Assembly (NCBI GenBank): GCA_020726505.1
Contig: JAHLEZ010000017.1
Location: forward strand, 372,001 to 436,000
From: Leptodontidium sp. MPI-SDFR-AT-0119
Lineage: Eukaryota > Ascomycota > Leotiomycetes > Helotiales > Leptodontidiaceae
Reading direction: 5' to 3'
DNA length: 64,000 nt
Part shown: piece after piece, positions 1-11,906 of the stretch
Numbering within the stretch: the first letter of the stretch is position 1
Layout: each line of letters opens with the position of its first letter
Notes under the pieces: generated by a model
What the model saw: the letters and a program-made list of their open reading frames with translations, nothing else
Databases searched by the model: none
Told to the model about the DNA's origin: nothing
Made by a program: the position numbers and the translations under genes

Positions 1-1482
1 TGAGGCATCGGTACAAGGAAAGTCACCCATTCTGCGGAGTATTCAATGAACTTCGGTCCTGGGGAGGACCCAGCCTCGCCAACATCTCAGCGCCTGCTAC
101 TTCACTCCAATGTTGTGAGATGTTCCTCCACCACTGCATCAAAGATGACTTCTACGGCGCAATATTATTTACTTTGGTTTGGGGGCTATCTAAACGAGAA
201 AGGGGTGCGAGTATCTCAGGTACAGCTTATGGACTCAGTGGGAAGATTGTCAGAGTCAACATATTTGAAATGAGAAGGGGGGCGGGAGCTTACCCAATAG
301 TTGCTATTATTGGAATAGAAAAGAATTTATCTAGGAACATAAGTACCTGTGACATAAGAAAGTTTAAGATTTGAAGCACTTCGAATGACTTTTCCATCTA
401 CAATTTTTATCGCTCTGTTTTGCCTGGCATCTGTTCATTGTATCATGGGACCCCTCAGATCAGATCTTCATCTTTATTCGAAATTCGGTGTTTGTTAGCT
501 GCTATGAGAAGAATAACACACCCCGCTCTTACTTGCCTCTCATTTTGTCATGAACGCCCACTTGGAGCGTGATCGCGGCTACCAAAACAGCGAATTGCAC
601 TAGAAGGTCTAGGGAATTCATCTATATAATTCAGCCTTACCCATGAAACGGTGCACACATTGTGAATTTATGTATATAATGCGTTTTGCTTTGCTATCTT
701 GAATAAATCTCAAAGATGTCGAGGCAACGAAGGCCAGGAAGAGCTTGCTTATCCAGTGAAGCCATCAAGAAAATTCTCCCTTGAATACATATTCACTTCT
801 GTTCCTCTCGATTCTCGCTGCAATAAGCCGAGATGTCGACTCCTTACTACTATATCAACTCAACCCCCCAATGCTCCTGAAACAACCACCTATCAACCAC
901 CAACCACCAACCCCAACCTCCCTTCCAACTCCTACCTCTCAACACATTTATAATACAATAGCACTACCCTGTTCCAAAGCACACACTCTTTTCGACCTCA
1001 AACTTTTCCCCAAATCTAGTTCTATCTACTCTCTCTACCGTTTTGCCATCTTGAAAGCGCTTCAACGAGCCCAAGATCACCAGGAGAACCAACACGAATC
1101 TCATCTCTTGAGTCGTTGATCAAACCACACTCTTTTTATTACCGCTTCCTGCATAACATTCTTTTGAACCCACCTACTCTCGATCGGTTTCCACACGCTA
1201 TTTGAAGGGGGGCACAAATTCACTCTCTCAAGCTTTGCTCGTGGATGCAAGCAAACACGAACACAAACAGGGACTACTTCAACTGTGCAGCTACTCTGTC
1301 GAATCTTGCTCACCACGAAGAACTACACCAACAAGAAATCCAATCTTGACACACAGTCGCTCTATTCTTGAATCTCTTGTCCAAGCACCTGTGCTGCGTG
1401 CTTGACCACCTCCCTTCATCTCCGGCAATCACAAATCCGGCATTAACTATCCGATTGTTTTCACTTCTTCACAAACTCCGTA
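1..1482. other. Intergenic, no gene seen
   Basis: Only short overlapping ORFs with no recognisable product occur here. The last 600 bases are C/T- and A-rich without long open frames, as expected for the promoter and 5' leader of the SET/MYND gene that starts at 1483. Confidence 0.5.
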
Positions 1483-3741
1483 ATGGCCCAAACACCACAA
1501 ACTCCTGTCCATATTGCTCTCGACGGAGAGTTTGCTGACCATTCACCGATCGGTCCAGCGGGAATGAGCGCTCCAGTACCCACCAAGTTTGCCAAGGCAA
1601 AGCCCTTGACAGAGAAGCAAAAGGTGCAGCAAGCGTTTGCAAACCTCTACGATGATGAGGACGACTTGATCGACCTCACATCCCCAGGTTGGAGATCTGG
1701 GAAAGCCCAACAAACTCAGATCACCGACGTGACAATTCAAGATGTTGGTGATTTTGAGGTCAAGGGTGAGGATATTCGAGAGGGCATGGAAATGCTTGCT
1801 GGCGGTGCCATGGACATTTCCAATAGCGCTGAATCAGAAATGGAAGGAAGCTTTGTCATTCGCACTGAATGGATGGGTACAAGTCAGTTCTATGCGGAAC
1901 TACTGTTGGAATTGCAGAAGAATGTAAGTCTTAATTCATCCAGTGAACAATGGAGGCTGACTTTGATTCAGGGAGGCTTAGACCAAGTCATCGCGTACCG
2001 TGAAGCAGTCGCTCGAGACGCATCTTGTTTTCCATACGACCCTGTCCCATTGCTCACTCTCAGCATCATCTATGGACAGCTTGGATTTTCAGATGTCGCA
2101 GCAGGTACTGCCTACCGCGCTCTCATTCTCATCGAAGCTGCCATGAGAATTGCCACGATGTCCCTCCCCACCAACAACCTCATTGTCGCTGCTCCAGTCT
2201 ACCCTCAGCTCGACGCACTTGCAAATACCCTCATACACACGAAGTACAAAGGGTTTGGTCCACATGCGTTGGAGGACGAGCTGCAAAATCTCCATCGCCA
2301 AGCTTTCCAGATTCTTTTGGCTGGTCTACTTGGTACTGCTACCAATTGGGAAGGGCTTATCATTGTGAAGGCAGCGCTGAAGTTGTATCCACAGGATACT
2401 GAGCTCAAAGAACTCCAAGACGACTTGAAGATTGCGTTCTTGGACCGAAGCAGAGGCTACAAGGAGCTCCAACATGAGATGAAGAAAGAGGATCTGATTG
2501 AAGCGACGAGAATGGGCAAGATCTATCAAAAGAAGTATCCTTGGATGGATCAAGATCTGTACAAACGGACTCCAAAAACTTTGCGAGAAGCTAACAAAGG
2601 TTTTGAGACTAGCAGCTGTGAAGTCAAGACTGTGATTTTCGGCGATGCAAAGCCAAGTGTTGCTCAGGAGGGTGAAGACGTCGGGCCACTGGGAATTTTT
2701 GCCACTCGCGACATCGAGGAAGGCGAGATCGTCATGGTTGACAAAACCCTCACTGGAGTTTTGAATGTCCCTTCACGCAAGCTTGAGCACTGTGACGCCT
2801 GTCAGGGTTGCTTGATACCACCATACATGCATCCAGAAAAGATTGTACACGCTTCATGCTGTGGAAAAGCTGCATACTGCTCCCTGGACTGCTACAAGCT
2901 GGCATCAGAAGGTTATCACAAAGTACTGTGCGGTCAAGATTTCGACTGGCTTTACGAGAAGATCGGATCGGTCAACAAGTCTGGCGCGGGATCACACTGG
3001 AAGCCGGTGAACTTCTTGAGAGTCATCGCCGTAGTCCTTTCTGATATGCGCAAGTCAAAAACAAAGGCAAAGATCCATCCTCTGCAGCATCCTCTTGTTG
3101 CACGGATGTCCGCAAATTACCCTCCCGATACCAAAGTATTCGATCAATACGATTCATCGCATTCCTGGCTCTATTTCACCAACGTTATCGCGCCTACGCA
3201 GATTCTTCTCCAGCTTGGCGTTAACTTGTACACAGACCCCTTCTGGACTCAAGAAGTTATCCAGACGATCTACTGGAGAATCGAAAACAACGCGAATATG
3301 GCTACAACAAACCTCACCGGGAAAGAAACCCACTTGGTGAACATAAACCCTAACTACTTGTTTTTCAACCATTCATGCGAGCCAAATATCTCCTGGCACG
3401 GTGCCTGTCCCAGTGGAGACGTCGGCATCGATTGGTTGATGACTCCGGACGGTGAGCTGTTACAACCCGGATGCAGCGCCGTTTGGTGCATAGCCGCGCG
3501 AGATATCAAGAAAGGCGAAGAACTCAAGATCTCGTACGTTGGTAACCCCAAAGGCGACGAGGATGCGGGAAGCGAAGGTGGGAGAGAAGGAAAGCGTGCA
3601 TGGCTGTCGAAGTGGTTTGACAATGGCTGCGGATGTGCGATCTGTGATGAGGAGAATCGCTTGGAGAAGTCGAAAGCAAATAAAAAAGAAGAACATCAGC
3701 CAAATGCGGACTTTGAGATGAAGGGTGTTGTGGAGAATTAA
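1483..3741 (+). CDS. SET and MYND domain protein (SMYD-like)
   Basis: Predicted protein of 736 residues after removing one 48-nt intron (1924-1971, GTAAGT donor, GGCTGAC branch region, TTCAG acceptor). The intron is a multiple of three without a stop, so unspliced mRNA would also be readable. The N-terminal half is helical, TPR-like and without clear motifs. The middle has the Cys/His-rich MYND pattern (CDACQGC, then CCGKAAYCSLDCY, then HKVLC) inserted in a SET domain. The SET core shows LFFNHSCEPNISW (the NHS substrate/cofactor motif), GEELKISYVG and a post-SET CGCAIC. Family knowledge: such proteins are lysine-methyltransferase-like and act in nucleus or cytosol, but many fungal members have no assigned substrate. 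Activity here is inferred. The ATG follows a C/T-rich leader and no upstream in-frame start was found. Confidence 0.88.
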   Translation: MAQTPQTPVHIALDGEFADHSPIGPAGMSAPVPTKFAKAKPLTEKQKVQQAFANLYDDEDDLIDLTSPGWRSGKAQQTQITDVTIQDVGDFEVKGEDIREGMEMLAGGAMDISNSAESEMEGSFVIRTEWMGTSQFYAELLLELQKNVSLNSSSEQWRLTLIQGGLDQVIAYREAVARDASCFPYDPVPLLTLSIIYGQLGFSDVAAGTAYRALILIEAAMRIATMSLPTNNLIVAAPVYPQLDALANTLIHTKYKGFGPHALEDELQNLHRQAFQILLAGLLGTATNWEGLIIVKAALKLYPQDTELKELQDDLKIAFLDRSRGYKELQHEMKKEDLIEATRMGKIYQKKYPWMDQDLYKRTPKTLREANKGFETSSCEVKTVIFGDAKPSVAQEGEDVGPLGIFATRDIEEGEIVMVDKTLTGVLNVPSRKLEHCDACQGCLIPPYMHPEKIVHASCCGKAAYCSLDCYKLASEGYHKVLCGQDFDWLYEKIGSVNKSGAGSHWKPVNFLRVIAVVLSDMRKSKTKAKIHPLQHPLVARMSANYPPDTKVFDQYDSSHSWLYFTNVIAPTQILLQLGVNLYTDPFWTQEVIQTIYWRIENNANMATTNLTGKETHLVNINPNYLFFNHSCEPNISWHGACPSGDVGIDWLMTPDGELLQPGCSAVWCIAARDIKKGEELKISYVGNPKGDEDAGSEGGREGKRAWLSKWFDNGCGCAICDEENRLEKSKANKKEEHQPNADFEMKGVVEN

Positions 3742-4376
3742 GGCTGGTCAAGTCAAGACGAAATGTTTGGTACACCACAGTTGGCATATTTGCGAGATTT
3801 TCAGGGTTGGCGATGGGTTGGATATGCTACAATGGGAGACTGCGTTGGGTTTTCATTTTTATAACACTGTGGAAGATGGCGATGAATTTTCTTAGCTTAG
3901 ATTGAAGGGAGAATGTGTGGAGGACAAAGTACGGCAGGATATCTTGTTCATTTTGTTTGCACTGCGATGGATTTTGCGTTGAGTTATTGATGGACTTAAA
4001 GCATAGAATCTAGACAGCGCTGCGATGAACACCCTTTATTACTCAATCAAGCATTTATTTGAACAGCCTAATGTCTTCTTTTGGTTTTGTGACATTTGAT
4101 GTATTGGATTATTTACATTGAGGAGGCGAGTCTTGGGGGGTTTGTCCCCAAGCTCCACGATGCCGTTTCGCGACGCCAGTTTACATTTTACTCTCCATGT
4201 CGCCGGAACATTCTCAAACATTAGATACTTTTCCCACAAGGCTTGTAGGGAGGAATGTTGCTCGTGTGTTTTGACTACACCGCGCAGGAATGTAAAAATG
4301 ATGGCATTTGCCATCGCGATATATTTTTAAGGTTTTGGAAAACCAAAGCTCCTCCATCAGGTATTATGTCATCGAT
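3742..4376. other. Intergenic, no gene seen
   Basis: This is the 3' flank of the SET/MYND gene and the 5' flank of the HExxH gene. Short ORFs on both strands lack any family resemblance. Nothing else was recognised. Confidence 0.4.
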
Positions 4377-6752
4377 ATGGCAACGGAACTACCTCTGCTC
4401 TCTGTCGATTCCTTACGACATTCGGTCCTTCCAACACCAAGCCCAGCAGGAAATGCAGGTTGGGATGAGTTACACCGTTTCCAACTTCACCAAGCATATC
4501 AGCGCTCGCAACTCTTTGGCTTCACGATTCGGGAGTTGGACGATCTTGGATGCTGGTCTCAATCAGAGGCAAAGAAGAGTGATCTTCCTGATGGGAAAAC
4601 AATACTACCTCCATTTCTTTCCCAAGGATCGTGGCAACTAGGCAAAATTCCTATTGAGGATGGGTCACTTGGGATGTGGGACGTGAACAACCCAATTGTT
4701 TGGAATGCCCTCATGCCGAGTTTATTACTAGTTAGTCAGTGGATTTTGAGTGCCCACATGGAAACATGGTACGTTTGATTCCATGGAAAGAGACTCATTA
4801 TCAAATCACTGATGACCCCAAAATCGCAGGATCGATGGAATATCGTTGAACGAATGGCAGAAAGTCCCGGCAAATGAAGTTCCAGACGGATTCCCGAAGG
4901 ACCATCCTGGGTATCAGGCGTTCTTTTTCGAGCCGCGAGACGGCATCACGGTTGCACAGAACATCGAGCTCCAGCGGAAGCAAATCAGGAATCTCAAGGC
5001 CTATCTCCGCTACAAGATTGACATAATTCCTACAGATGGTCTCCCCGTAGGATCCCTCATTTGTGGTCTGCACACCGCCGATCCCGCTACCCATAAGAAT
5101 AGAAAGTATGATGTGAGCACAGTAACAATCGATGTTCAAATACTTAGGCCTCTACTGCGGCCAGATATAACCGAATCGGAGAGGCTAGTCCAACAACTCC
5201 TTGTTGCAAAAACGGTATTCATCACTTGACCCTTGACATGAAATCGTGACTAGAGCTGACAACAGCAGATCATGCATGAAACTATGGTAAGACTGTTATA
5301 TGTACCTAAACTTATTTGGTACATAGCTAACTTTGACGGGAAACTTCTAGCACGCATTTGGGAAGTACACTGGGACGGGAAACAGAGTGGTATTGGATGG
5401 CTCAGAACCGGTATGCTATTTCCTCGGCTGTTCTAATTTGATTTTCTGTCTAATGTCTACACAGTTCTTTCGGGATGAAGAAATTTCAGAGCTTGGAAAT
5501 TCGTGGGAGAACGGAGTACTTCAATCCAAAACGTTTGAATTCCATGATCAAATACTGACTAGTCGTAGACGCTTGGTGGTGTATTACAAAGTTTGAACAA
5601 ATCAATTGGAAATCGGTTTTCAATGGAACTCGCTCTGGGTCTTGCATCTGTAGACTTCCTAAATTATATCTAATACGGTGATGGGCAATGGGAAGAGGGA
5701 TTGGCTTCACGTTTTCGAGCATCCACAAAGTTCGGCAAAGGAGCTACCTATACTGTAAGTCAAAAGTTTGGTCCAGAATTCTGAATATCACTCACAATCG
5801 TGAAGTATTGGCCCGTCCAAACCCAGTTCTGCGAGAACATGCTCCAGGAATTCTTCTGGTTGCACGTCATGAAGTTCGGCTCGGGTGCTCTGAAGCCACG
5901 AAGGATTATAGGTCGTAGTCTTACGAAAGAGGCAGTAAGGTATCCACATTATCCGAAGGACGAGAATTCAAGAGGGCGTACCAGATGTACGATAACGAGG
6001 GGATATTCTGTGAACCTGACTACCCAATGGATGGGGATGATGTGGAAAGGTGGCGAACAGATGAGGAAGTTCGGTTCAAGGCCATTGTCAAGTTGTTCGC
6101 ACTACAGGAGCAACACGCAAAGATAGAAGAGAAGACGCGCAAGGCAGAAGACCTTGCGCATCCAGGGCCCACAATAGCCGCCCAAGAAAAACAGAAGAGA
6201 GACGACTTCATTACCCTGCAAGACGAAGAGAAAGTTCTTGATGAGGCGTTCAGAAAATATCGGCCGTACCAGTTTGACGATACAGCAAATCTGTACAGAC
6301 AGTTGACCAAATCAAAGTTTCCAAGGGTCCGAGCCGAGTGTCTGCTGTGCATGGCGGCAATGTGCGGAGGATTGAATCCAGGAGCGGATGCGGCAACACT
6401 GCTAGTCGAAGGCAACATGGAACTGTTGCTCCTTGACGCCGACGACCCATTCATCCAGGTAACGATAAACGATATACAGAAGAGGGCGGCAACCGTCGCA
6501 GAAACAAAGCTAAACGATGACAAGCGAGTCAAAGAGATAAAGGAGAGGAACGAAGCCCTGGATGCGAAACGGAAGCGAGAAGAATCGGGATCTAGTGGAG
6601 AGGAAGAAACCACCGATCCAAAGCGCCGGAGGGTCGACGAGGGTTATTATAGTAAAGAGCCGAAGCCAGTGGAAGGTGAGGAAAGTAGTGAAGAGGAGCC
6701 CTTAATTACCTCCTCGAAGCGTCTGATGCAGCCTAGCATCTTCGATCGATAG
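4377..6752 (+). CDS. Unknown protein with HExxH zincin-like motif, multi-exon
   Basis: The best model is exons 4377-4768, 4830-5214, 5269-5286, 5351-5410, 5465-5515, 5569-5649, 5698-5754, 5806-5865 and 5919-6752 (about 645 residues). The first five are well supported by splice sites and frame; the last junctions are less sure, and the step near 5866-5918 could instead be a frameshift. Splicing the 18-nt exon 5269-5286 to 5351 gives IMHETM followed by HAFGKY, so HETMH forms an HExxH zinc-binding/catalytic motif interrupted by an intron. Downstream acidic residues (EEISELGNSWENG) could supply a third ligand, which is only inference. The last exon has a charged helix (REFKRAYQMYDNEG), a region resembling helical repeats, and a Lys/Arg- and Glu-rich tail with a basic stretch KRRR typical of nuclear targeting. 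I recognise no named family. No signal peptide is apparent, so an intracellular location is more likely. Confidence 0.6.
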
Positions 6753-7291
6753 TCATAGACGGAATAAAAGGGATGGTCGACGACATTGTGTTACCAAATA
6801 TATGTTCTGGCTAAACCGTGGGATGACCAGCCACAGTTGCTGAAGTAACAAATGTCCAAAGTTAAAGTCGAGACATTTGCTCGATCTATATGCTCGTTGC
6901 CCTCTGGTGAGCCAGAATGTACCCGCCCAAGTCTAGAAAGCTACGCTTTGAGCGCTGGATTTGAGGAATCCAGCGCCCTCCGGAACTCCACAAATTTAAC
7001 CATCACAGCAATCAAGTTTCAAAGTATTTGAAACAACACAGTACTTATGAAACTAATACTACAAAATCGTCTGCCTGTCCTTAATGCTGGAAGCAAACGC
7101 TGTGAGACCACCGGCTAAAATTATGTGACAAACCATTCCTCCGAAATGCCAGGATAAATGAGAAAGGAGGAAACGCTCTAAGCTGGAATTGGAGAATAAG
7201 AATACTAACAGCCATTGTACCAGAATAAAATCTACCCGGATACAACCAAGTCTTTAAATTCGAAACTTCCAGTGATAGAATGGCAAGCCTC
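6753..7291. other. Intergenic between convergent genes
   Basis: The HExxH gene and the secreted orphan converge here, so the stretch should hold both 3' UTRs. No further coding region was recognised. Confidence 0.45.
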
Positions 7292-9487
7292 TCACGAATG
7301 CTCAATCCCGTCATTTTCTGTGACAAGGGTTTTCCTTTCCCACTCTCCATCATCTTCCTCGATCTCATACATATAATTGGAGATATCTCTCTCCTCGATC
7401 ATGCCATCCGGAGCCTCTGGACTCCCTTGAGTCTCAGGTGTCTCGGTTGCATCATTCTCCTCGCAAGTGACGAACATTGCCAACTTAGCCTCGTCGAGAT
7501 CCTCATCCAAGATGAACTTCATACATTCCAGGGCTCCGAAATCGATCCAGAAAGGGTCCTCCTCCTCTTCTTCTCCGGTGGACACAGTAGGTGTAACTGT
7601 GATATTGACGACATCGGCGGAGTGATCAGAGCCATCGATGTCTCGCTTATTGAGTGTTCCCCATGGCATAATTTCAAGGAAGCTATCCTGGAAAGCGGTT
7701 GGCTTGGAGAAAGGAGTGGAACGAGCTTCAGTCTTCTTCATGGTCTCGTTGAGATCTTTGCTAGAAGGTGCGATACCCTGACTAATATCTCGGAAGTACT
7801 CGCCGCTAGCGAAGACTAGTTCTGTAGGGACGCCTTCAAGACTACTGAGTTGTTTGGTGATTTCATGGACTAGTTGAATTTGTTCTTCCCATGGAGCGCC
7901 GGTATGTTCGAGATAGTGCAATTCATTTTGGAAGCGCTCAATCAAACCGATGGCTTGGTCAATGGCCACCGTGTTTTCTGGAGCATCTGGATGAGGTGCC
8001 GAACTTGAGTTCTGGTAGAGAGCTTCTGGAAGATCACGACCATAGAGTCTGGTCTGAAAACCTGCAAATATTTGGCGTTGGCGCTCACGGAAGACGTTGT
8101 TGATACGCTTGTTATAGTCTGCCGAACTGTATCTTGGGTTGCTGAGCTCTGATTTGGAGGCTTGCGACCGGTGTAGGAATGCAACATTGTCCTTAGTTGT
8201 CAACTTCCTTTGATCGCTGTGGAGGAAAGCCTCTTCCTTGGTTCGTCTCTTTTCAACAGGGAAACTTCGGCGGGACAGCTGATAGGATCCAGCCGACTCT
8301 GCAGTGTTGTCGACTGAGTTCTCAATCGGTGTGTCAACATCTGGAGCAGAACTATCCGTACTGATAGTCGTTTCTTCGGTAGTTTCGGCTTGAGAATCTA
8401 ATTGGGATTCAACAAGAGTTTCTACTGAAGACATATCCTCGCCTGGAAGTTTGAAGTCAGACTTTATCGGGTTGCCCACCCCAAACACAGCTGAAGCTGG
8501 AAAATCGATTAGTTTCTTCTTAATCATAACCCCCATAGCTTTCTCAATTTGTGTCAGCTCCTTTTCGCAGGAGTCGAGATCATTTAGCGAAATACTCGGA
8601 GTGTTCTGGATCATTTGGCGTGCTTGATCGATACTGAGACGGCCGAGTCTGTTGTTCAGTTTGCGAGTGCGAGCAAGCAGCAGGATCTTCTCCTCGAGAC
8701 CGGCAAAAATATAATAGGCATGCAGATTTGCAAAAAGAGCATCTTGCTCAGCTTGTTGTGTCAGACTCAAGGGTGGATCTGAACGAGGATTCTTTTGGCG
8801 GGTCTGGATCTCCGACAAGATGTGCTTCTGAAGGGCAAAAAGCACATCGTAATACGTGGGAGGGTCTGTAACGAAGTTTATTCTGATCCGAGTAGCGATA
8901 ACTTTGGAGAGATGATCGATTTGTCGGCTGGCCTGGTCAACGGTAAGTCGCCCTCCTCTGTTCAGGTAGTCTAACTTGTCTTTCAGTTCAATGATGCTGT
9001 TCTTGAGGTCAATCTTGACGCCTTCGTGGTAGTTGTCAATCTCGACTGGCTTCCACATGGCAGCACGAGAATGTAACTGGTTGGGTGCAGTCTCTTCCTG
9101 GGACCCCACATCGCTGATATATGCGAAGTCCTCCAACACACCACCGGTCAGAGACGATGGTTGGAGGTTAGCAGCAGGGACCAAGAGGCCATTGGGAGTT
9201 AGTGCGACTGGTACTGGGCCAAGCTCTGCGTTAGATGGCTGAGTATTATCAATTTTATCAGCATTTTCGTGAGACTGCTTAATGGGAACTGATCCAGCGC
9301 TAGAATGACTGATTAGCATTTACTTGTGGAAATTTGGAGGATATTTTTGATCAAGCGAGCATTGCTTCCCTGGCAATTTGCCAGATTTTGCTATTTGAAG
9401 GAAATTTTTAAAGGCTATACTGGAGAGGATGTAGAGGTCTTACCTGTATGCCAGAATGGCAGCTGCAATGATAGGTGTGAATTTCAT
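7292..9487 (-). CDS. Large predicted secreted protein, unknown function
   Basis: Exon 1 (9487-9444) encodes MKFTPIIAAAILAY and an intron (9443-9300; TGCTAATC branch, TTCTAG acceptor) joins it in frame to exon 2 (9299-7292), giving 683 residues. The start was chosen because it supplies a typical short hydrophobic signal peptide (residues 1 to about 17); the long exon alone has none. Two related helical segments recur: one with LNRGGRLTVDQASRQI and one with LNNRLGRLSIDQARQMI, each near a predicted coiled or helical region, suggesting an internal duplication. The middle is Ser/Thr/Glu-rich and low complexity, and the C-terminus is strongly acidic. No transmembrane segment beyond the signal peptide and no enzymatic motif were seen. 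It could be an effector or a cell-surface protein; I do not recognise a family. Confidence 0.7.
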
Positions 9488-10044
9488 CGTGCTTGTGTAG
9501 CAGAATTATTGAGCGGAATGTTGTATAAGAAGGGGGAGCAGTGCAGAATTATCAAATAAATTAGGATAAGAAGAAGTTAGTGCCGTAATAAATGAAAATG
9601 CTCATTGATTTTTAGCCTACCGTGGGAACGCTTTCTCCATAACGCTAGAGACTAGATCGTTCGTGGAGTAGTTGTTGCGCAAAGAGTGTAGGAATGAGAA
9701 TCAAGTGTGGTTCGGTACCATTGTTGGAAAGGGGAACTTAGACCTTGACATCCGTGAGAAAATTAAGACACGGACAAACTCTACCTTTTCTAGGAAGATT
9801 GAACGATTGTTGAATGGGCAGTCGAAAAAGAAATCTAGGTGCAATGCGTTCTACGAAATCCAAGTCTTTGATGGAATCTACAGGTATGTTGGGAGAGATG
9901 CGATAAGGAATGCTTTACATATGTGCAGCGAGCAGCTACCGAAAATAATTTAAGTCCACCACATCATCGCTTGTGGGCACGGAGATAGGTGGTTTGATAA
10001 TTACATACTTGTACATTCCCTCTAATCTCTCTGCGTGATGGCAT
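9488..10044. other. Intergenic, no gene seen
   Basis: This is the promoter side of the secreted orphan and the 3' flank of the SF3A3 gene. A plus-strand ORF at 9672-9953 (93 aa) has no family resemblance and was not called. Confidence 0.4.
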
Positions 10045-11598
10045 TTATAGCAGGCCTTGCTTTTGCAAATCAAGGTAGACCTTTTCGGGCATGACGTTAC
10101 CCTCCGCATCCTCCATCTGAACTACACTGCCCTCGTCCTTCTTGCCTTTGGTCTTGTCTCTTTGGATCTTGTCCCATAGCTTAACAGCATCCGCGATATC
10201 GGTGATCTCTCTGAACAATGTGGTGTTGGTGATTCCCAAACACTTCAATCCATATATATGGCGAGTCTCGTTGAAATGCTTGTCAAATGCTCTTCGACCC
10301 ATATAGACGTAGTTTCCACAGATCTCGCACTTGAATTCCACCCCAAGACCGTGAAGCTTGTATAACCAAAAAGGAATTGGCTTCCCATCCCAGGCCAGCG
10401 GTAGCTTAAGTGGATTATAGATCTTCTCGTCGCTGTCGGATTCGCTGTCTGAATCTCCTCCCTGAGGCGCCGCAGATGAACTCTCTGCGAAAAGTGCGTC
10501 CAGTTCCATCTGTCGCTCTCTTTCGGTCATGCCTTGCTTCCTCTCAACATTGACCCGAGTATCGCTCCTCTCTCCTGACATCGCTGCTGCCAACCGCTTT
10601 ACTCGATATTCTCGATCAGCGATCGCCCGCTCTTTCAGCCGCAACGTACTCGTGCCTCGCTTTCCAGCCCCAGGCTCCCCGTTGCCTCCTGACTCGGCTT
10701 GTCGTGCTGATCTAGCCTCGGCCGCCCGAATGTGCTTCTTTCCCGTCAAATGAGCCCTGTAAACATTATCGTTTTTGAATTCTTTCTCACAGTCGGCACA
10801 GTAGAGGGCGTCACCACTGGGTCCATTTATAGGTCCTTGTGGTTCGGGCTTCCAAGCTGGGATATCATCGTCGTTCCAAGCCTTCTCAAAATCCTCGTCG
10901 AAGCTTGCGAAGAGACTCTGGAGATTCTCAAGGGGCCGTGTTCGTCGCAGGAAGCTCTCAAGATAACTGGCCAACTCCCCAACATAATTGAAGTATTGGT
11001 CAGTCATCTTGTCTGGACGCTTGACGGAGCATTGTGGAGGTGTGAAGATGTCGAAGGCCTCGAGATATTGTAGATAAGTGAGTCTCTTGATATTAGGTAG
11101 GTTGAGGTACATCTCGTGGATTGTGGTGAGATCCAGGTATCTGCCAAACGCCTCTTCTCCAGTGAACATATTGTCAATCTCGTAGGTTGTGGTTTCTCCT
11201 TCACCAGTTGCCTTCCTCTTGTATGCTCTCTCCAGGTTTTCGACTGGCTCATTTGGGTACCGTTGGTGGAATGACTTGATATCCGAGAGTTGTTTGTAGA
11301 ATTCCTCTAATGGTTCGCCGGTAGATATCGACTGGATCTCCTTGGTGCGGGCGCCCTCTGCATCTTTGTAGATCTCGAGTAACCGCTTCGATTGGTCTTG
11401 AATTCGGTCGAGGAAGCCTGCAATTTGATGATCTCGATTTAGACGCTCGCGGACCTTGGAATTGAGGGTTAGCATAAATCAAAAGAGCTTCTTGGATAAG
11501 GGTATTACCAGTCGCGGCTCCTCAGCAACACGGTCACTGATGCCCTGCTCGAGTCTCTCGAGATCCTCATGGAGGAATCTCTGCTCCTCCAAAATCAT
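10045..11598 (-). CDS. prp9: Splicing factor 3A subunit 3 (SF3A3/Prp9)
   Basis: Exons 11598-11509 and 11454-10045 give 499 residues, close to the roughly 500 usual for SF3A3. Exon 1 encodes MILEEQRFLHEDLERLEQGI, matching the family's N-terminal helix, and splices in phase 0 to VRERLNRDHQIAGFLDR. A central C2H2 matrin-type finger is visible (YCADCEKEFKNDNVYRAHLTGKKH), followed by the C-terminal zinc-finger region (FKCEICGNYVYMGRRAFDKHF, then RHIYGLKCLGI) that contacts the U2 snRNP. The protein is a subunit of the SF3a complex, which assembles the 17S U2 snRNP in the nucleus and helps recognise branch points. It shares a 308-bp divergent promoter with the eIF4A-III gene, another RNA-processing factor. 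Confidence 0.95.
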
Positions 11599-11906
11599 AT
11601 TGGATGATGGTCGCTGTCCGGGGTACCAAGAATTCGATCAGGGTCAGTAGTCAAAAGCGTTGGGGTTCGGAGGTGAAATGTCAGGAAACAGAGTCAGGAC
11701 ATGTGAGGCTGTTTATGAGGCCGAATTCTCAGGTTCGGGTCGAGAGGTCCCAAGAAATCGAAGTTTTGCGCCAGCCAATCAAGTCGCGCTTGTCGGCAAA
11801 ATGGCGCTAAAGTTTAAGCCTTGTGCTCTGGGCTGGATTCTTGAGTTCTTTCCCCAGACAAACCCTTTTCAACAACACCATATACAACAACCCAACAACC
11901 GCAATC
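11599..11906. promoter_or_regulatory. Bidirectional promoter between SF3A3 and eIF4A-III genes
   Basis: Only 308 bases separate two divergent start codons, so the promoters and 5' UTRs of both splicing-related genes must lie here. No specific regulatory motif could be assigned by eye. Confidence 0.6.

Noticed and set aside
6020..6613. 197-aa minus-strand ORF
   Set aside because: It is the antisense shadow of the last exon of the HExxH gene; Ser-rich composition comes from reverse Glu/Lys codons.
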